Shown here: positions 61,525 through 64,000 of the stretch, piece by piece | Numbering within the stretch: the first letter of the stretch is position 1 | How the letters are laid out: every line of letters begins with the position of its first letter | NCBI GenBank assembly: GCA_947396885.1 | Contig: OX377204.1 | Span: 23,567,706 to 23,631,705 of the forward strand | Source: Heligmosomoides polygyrus polygyrus | Lineage: Eukaryota; Nematoda; Chromadorea; Rhabditida; Heligmosomidae | Length of the DNA: 64,000 bases | Direction: 5' to 3' | Program-made: the position numbers and the translations under genes | The notes under the pieces: generated by a model | Seen by the model: only the letters and a program-made list of their open reading frames with translations | What the model was told of the DNA's origin: nothing | Database searches by the model: none

Positions 61525-62690
61525 GCGCAAATAATCCACAGAACATGAACTAATCGATATCACGCGAGAGGGTAATATCAAGGAGACCGACAAGCGCATT
61601 CAGAGGAGCATATTCGAAGGTTGGCACGTTCAGAAGACGAGGATCGGTGAGAAAAAAAGTACTTGAAAACACCTGCGCGCGTTTACCAGTGGGATTTCTG
61701 TGCTGCTTTCAAATTTTAAAACAACAGTCCCAACAACAAAAAGCCCTACAACTCAATTTGCTGTAAAACTGACATGAAAATGCACATGTAAAACACGCCA
61801 AGAGCCGATTAAGATCATAGGCCACTGATAAAGAAATTGCATTTGACCGAGTCGGTGTACGGTGGTTTTCGTTTTGGGACGCGACGTACATTCTCCGCCC
61901 TTTCTCCCCGGCGGGAAACTCGTCCCGTTGCCGCGTGCGGCCGCCATCCTGCAACGCGTCCGCGCCTTCTCCGACGTGATCCGCTCTTTTTCCTCATCCA
62001 TTGTCTCGAGGGTATCGTTGATGAATCTGGCCCCTGCAGTTGGAGACGCCGTGCAAGGCCCTGGGAGGGGCGCAATGTGGCTCGGGGGGTCACCCCCCCC
62101 TACTCAGACTCGACGCTACACTTACAACGCTGAAATTTTCACGGGAGAGTTGTCGTGGGCGGGGCAATGGACTTGGGGCGCGGAACTCACCGTGGAGCGC
62201 GCTCTAACTCATGCGACGTGCAGGGATTCGGGCAACTAGACGGAACTGTGGAAATTGGATGGCTTATTTCATCTTACACACCTCCCCATCGTTTTCTATG
62301 ATACGCAGGACGCAAGATTCATCCACTGCAGTGGGCGAGAACTTCTTATGCTGCCGAAATCTCACCTATTCGCTTTTAAAAGCGGTGAAGTAGGTTTGGA
62401 AACGAGGTAAATCGGTTTTCACGGCAGGTATTTGTCCTCGTGTGTCTAATTCGCAGGAGAATGTTGTTTAGTACATTACCAGCCATAATGAAATTCAACT
62501 GGGCTGAATTTGTTGTTAGAGCTGGATGCAGTAGCCATGACGAGTGTACTAACCATAAGTTAGCGGCCAACACAGTGTGTTTAATATTTATTCATCATAA
62601 ACATTTAAGGTGTAATGGCCTTTTTTGCAACCTCTGCATCATAGTTTTACAACGACTTGTCCACACAGCGCATGGACCCAAGCTTTACAA
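61525..62690. other. Upstream of rpl-38, no supported gene
   Basis: Includes a GC-rich block at 61860-62220 with open frames on both strands of up to about 125 codons. It may be rpl-38 promoter DNA or a diverged exon. No domain is recognised. Confidence 0.45.
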
Positions 62691-62694
62691 TTTG

Positions 62695-63072
62695 TTACAA
62701 AAGTTTACAATTTGTGCAACGGGGGTTAGGTGGAAGTCTGGGGTGTTTCTCGAAACACAACGAGCAGAACAAGATGTTTTCTTTGTCCACTGTGAGATGT
62801 TCAACTGATTGTGACCTTCTCGCCTTTCTTCGTAACTTTACTCTCTGTAAAAGAAGATGTGTTGGCCCGTTTTTCGACGTATACACTGCTCCACATAATT
62901 CACAGATTAGCGTGGACTTTCCCATATTCTGCTTTTCAGTTAGTTTAGTCTGTTTTTTCATTTCTTCTATCGTTTTTGGAGAGACGCCGTGTACATTGCG
63001 ATGATGTACGAGAATATTCCTTTTCAGCAACATTTTTCCGCAAACAGCACACTCAACATCACTTGAGGGCAT
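62695..63072 (-). CDS. Putative small C2H2 zinc-finger protein
   Basis: An open frame of 125 codons with ATG at 63072. It has one good C2H2-like finger near the N-terminus (Cys-Ala-Val-Cys, then His-His-Arg-Asn-Val-His with classical spacing). A second unit (Cys-Glu-Leu-Cys) lacks the canonical final histidines. A third Cys-x2-Cys pair (Cys-Ser-Leu-Cys) lies near the C-terminus. The middle is Lys-rich. It may be a complete small gene, one exon, or part of a transposon. No promoter or splice evidence. Confidence 0.5.
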   Translation of the reverse strand: MPSSDVECAVCGKMLLKRNILVHHRNVHGVSPKTIEEMKKQTKLTEKQNMGKSTLICELCGAVYTSKNGPTHLLLQRVKLRRKARRSQSVEHLTVDKENILFCSLCFEKHPRLPPNPRCTNCKLL

Positions 63073-63404
63073 GTCCTAGAACACCTGGTTGATTTCATGT
63101 TTGCTAACAAAAATAGAATTGTGATGGTAAGTTGAGGATATAGTTCAAAACCTATGGCTACAAAAAGATTGTGTTTAAGTAGGAAGAGTGTAGATGGATA
63201 AGAATTGCAGTGTAAGTGACTGCAGAAAGATACGGGAATTGCTAAATGGCCTAGAAGCAGATCTGAATAGACGCGTGACGTGAGAGCGCGCAATTGGTGT
63301 AGGGGGACAATTGTTCAACGCGAATGCACACGTGAGTTGCGTCAGCGACCACGTGGGCATCGATCGATGCGCAACGGTCACTTGTGTGCCCGCTGGTGGC
63401 CCAG

Positions 63405-63478
63405 CTGCCAGACGGATCGTTACGCAGTAGGTAGGAGGACGGGTTCAGCCGATGGAGGTCGGGGGTTCGGTTCCTATG
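63405..63478 (+). repeat. tRNA-like module
   Basis: TTACGCAGTAGGTAGGAGG (A-box region) and GGGGGTTCGGTTCCTATGC (B box). No foldable acceptor stem. Confidence 0.4.
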
Positions 63479-63630
63479 CATGCTGGCGTTTTTGCATTTC
63501 ATTCAACTGACTGGATGAAGTCCAGGGGTTTTAACGTATACACAATGGTGGGATTTTCAGGCGTTTTCTGCCCATTTTTCCAGCTGTATGCTTCTGCAGA
63601 ACCCGGCTTTCTCCTGAGAGACGGAAGCAG

Positions 63631-63976
63631 CTCGAAGAGCGCAGAATCCAGCTGCGGACTCCCCCTGAGCGACGAAAGCAGTTTCCACACGACCAGCTTG
63701 AATCGCACCCACCCTGGAGTCCCTTCCCTAGCCTGAATCTGCGCTCGAAGAGCGCAGAATCCAGCTGCGGACTCCCCCTGAGCGACGAAAGCAGTTTCCA
63801 TATGAGGAGCTTGAATCGCACCCACCCTGGAGTCCCTTCCCTAGCCTGAATCTGCGCTCGAAGAGCGCAGAATCCAGCTGCGGACTCCCCCTGAGCGACG
63901 AAAGCAGTTTCCACACGACCAGCTTGAATCGCACCCACCCTGGAGTCCGTTCCCTAGCCTGAATCTGCGCTCGAAG
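63631..63976. repeat. 113-bp tandem repeat, three copies
   Basis: Unit starts ctcgaagagcgcagaatcc at 63631, 63744 and 63857, and again (truncated) at 63970. The copies differ by only a few bases. A C-run follows to the window edge, so the array may continue or the assembly may break here. Because 113 is not a multiple of three, open frames on the minus strand here pass through all three phases and are not taken as a gene. Confidence 0.93.
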
Positions 63977-64000
63977 CCCACCCCCCCCCCCAATCCGTAT

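Noticed and set aside
61862..62239. 125-codon frame in GC-rich block upstream of rpl-38
   Set aside because: Open frames occur on both strands there because of composition; no family resemblance.
63499..63938. Two minus-strand frames of 108 and 135 codons
   Set aside because: They read through the 113-bp tandem repeat in different phases.
1..64000. CRISPR arrays, operons, riboswitches
   Set aside because: Spliced genes and eukaryotic transposons exclude a prokaryotic reading; no spaced short direct repeats seen.

Overview
Organism. The window reads as nuclear DNA of a nematode, probably a repeat-rich parasitic one of the strongylid/hookworm type. The reasons are TTTCAG-type 3' splice sites, a nicotinic-type ligand-gated channel gene of the kind expanded in nematodes, a two-exon rpl-38 gene, and introns swollen to 10-17 kb by transposable elements. 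The genus is inference.

Host genes. Three to five host loci are visible. (1) A Cys-loop ligand-gated ion channel subunit on + runs from 7596 to a stop at 47573. Twelve exons join in phase to 481 codons plus stop; the N-terminal exons are not recognised. (2) rpl-38 (60S ribosomal protein L38) on - has exon 1 at 61358-61501 and exon 2 at 51284-51352. The two are separated by a 10,005-bp intron and give exactly 70 aa. (3) A possible first exon with a signal peptide lies on - at 4360-4435. (4) A possible C2H2 zinc-finger ORF lies on - at 62695-63072. The channel and rpl-38 genes converge, with 3.7 kb between their stops.

Mobile DNA. The 17-kb channel intron between 27560 and 44605 holds a nested stack. 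A non-autonomous hAT-like element (28002-42338, 8-bp TSD gttggcac) contains two later insertions: a pogo/Tigger-like element (40554-41682, TA TSD) and an 11.76-kb LTR retroelement (28366-40124) in antisense. The LTR element has two 437-bp LTRs with no difference seen, a 4-bp ATAT TSD, a PBS fitting an initiator-Met-type tRNA, a polypurine tract and three long open ORFs. ORF1 is Gag, then a signal-peptide/Cys-rich/transmembrane envelope-like segment, then aspartic protease. ORF2 is Ty3/gypsy-type reverse transcriptase and RNase H, with no integrase behind it. ORF3 is a 1188-aa protein ending in a complete UPF1-like superfamily-1 helicase. This layout (envelope inside ORF1, integrase missing, helicase as ORF3) is the best candidate for an undescribed system here.

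Other repeats. A tRNA-derived SINE (A and B boxes, 12-14 bp TSDs, CCTTATCC-type tail) occurs about ten times. Five inverted-repeat pairs from four families each carry a tRNA-like Pol III module in both arms, pointing inward. There are four mariner relics, one of them a fold-back copy sitting inside a SINE; two 5'-truncated LINE fragments with TSDs; several TIR MITEs; a hairpin cluster; a perfect 46-bp palindrome; and a 113-bp tandem repeat at the right edge. Stretches not listed hold no coding signal I could support.
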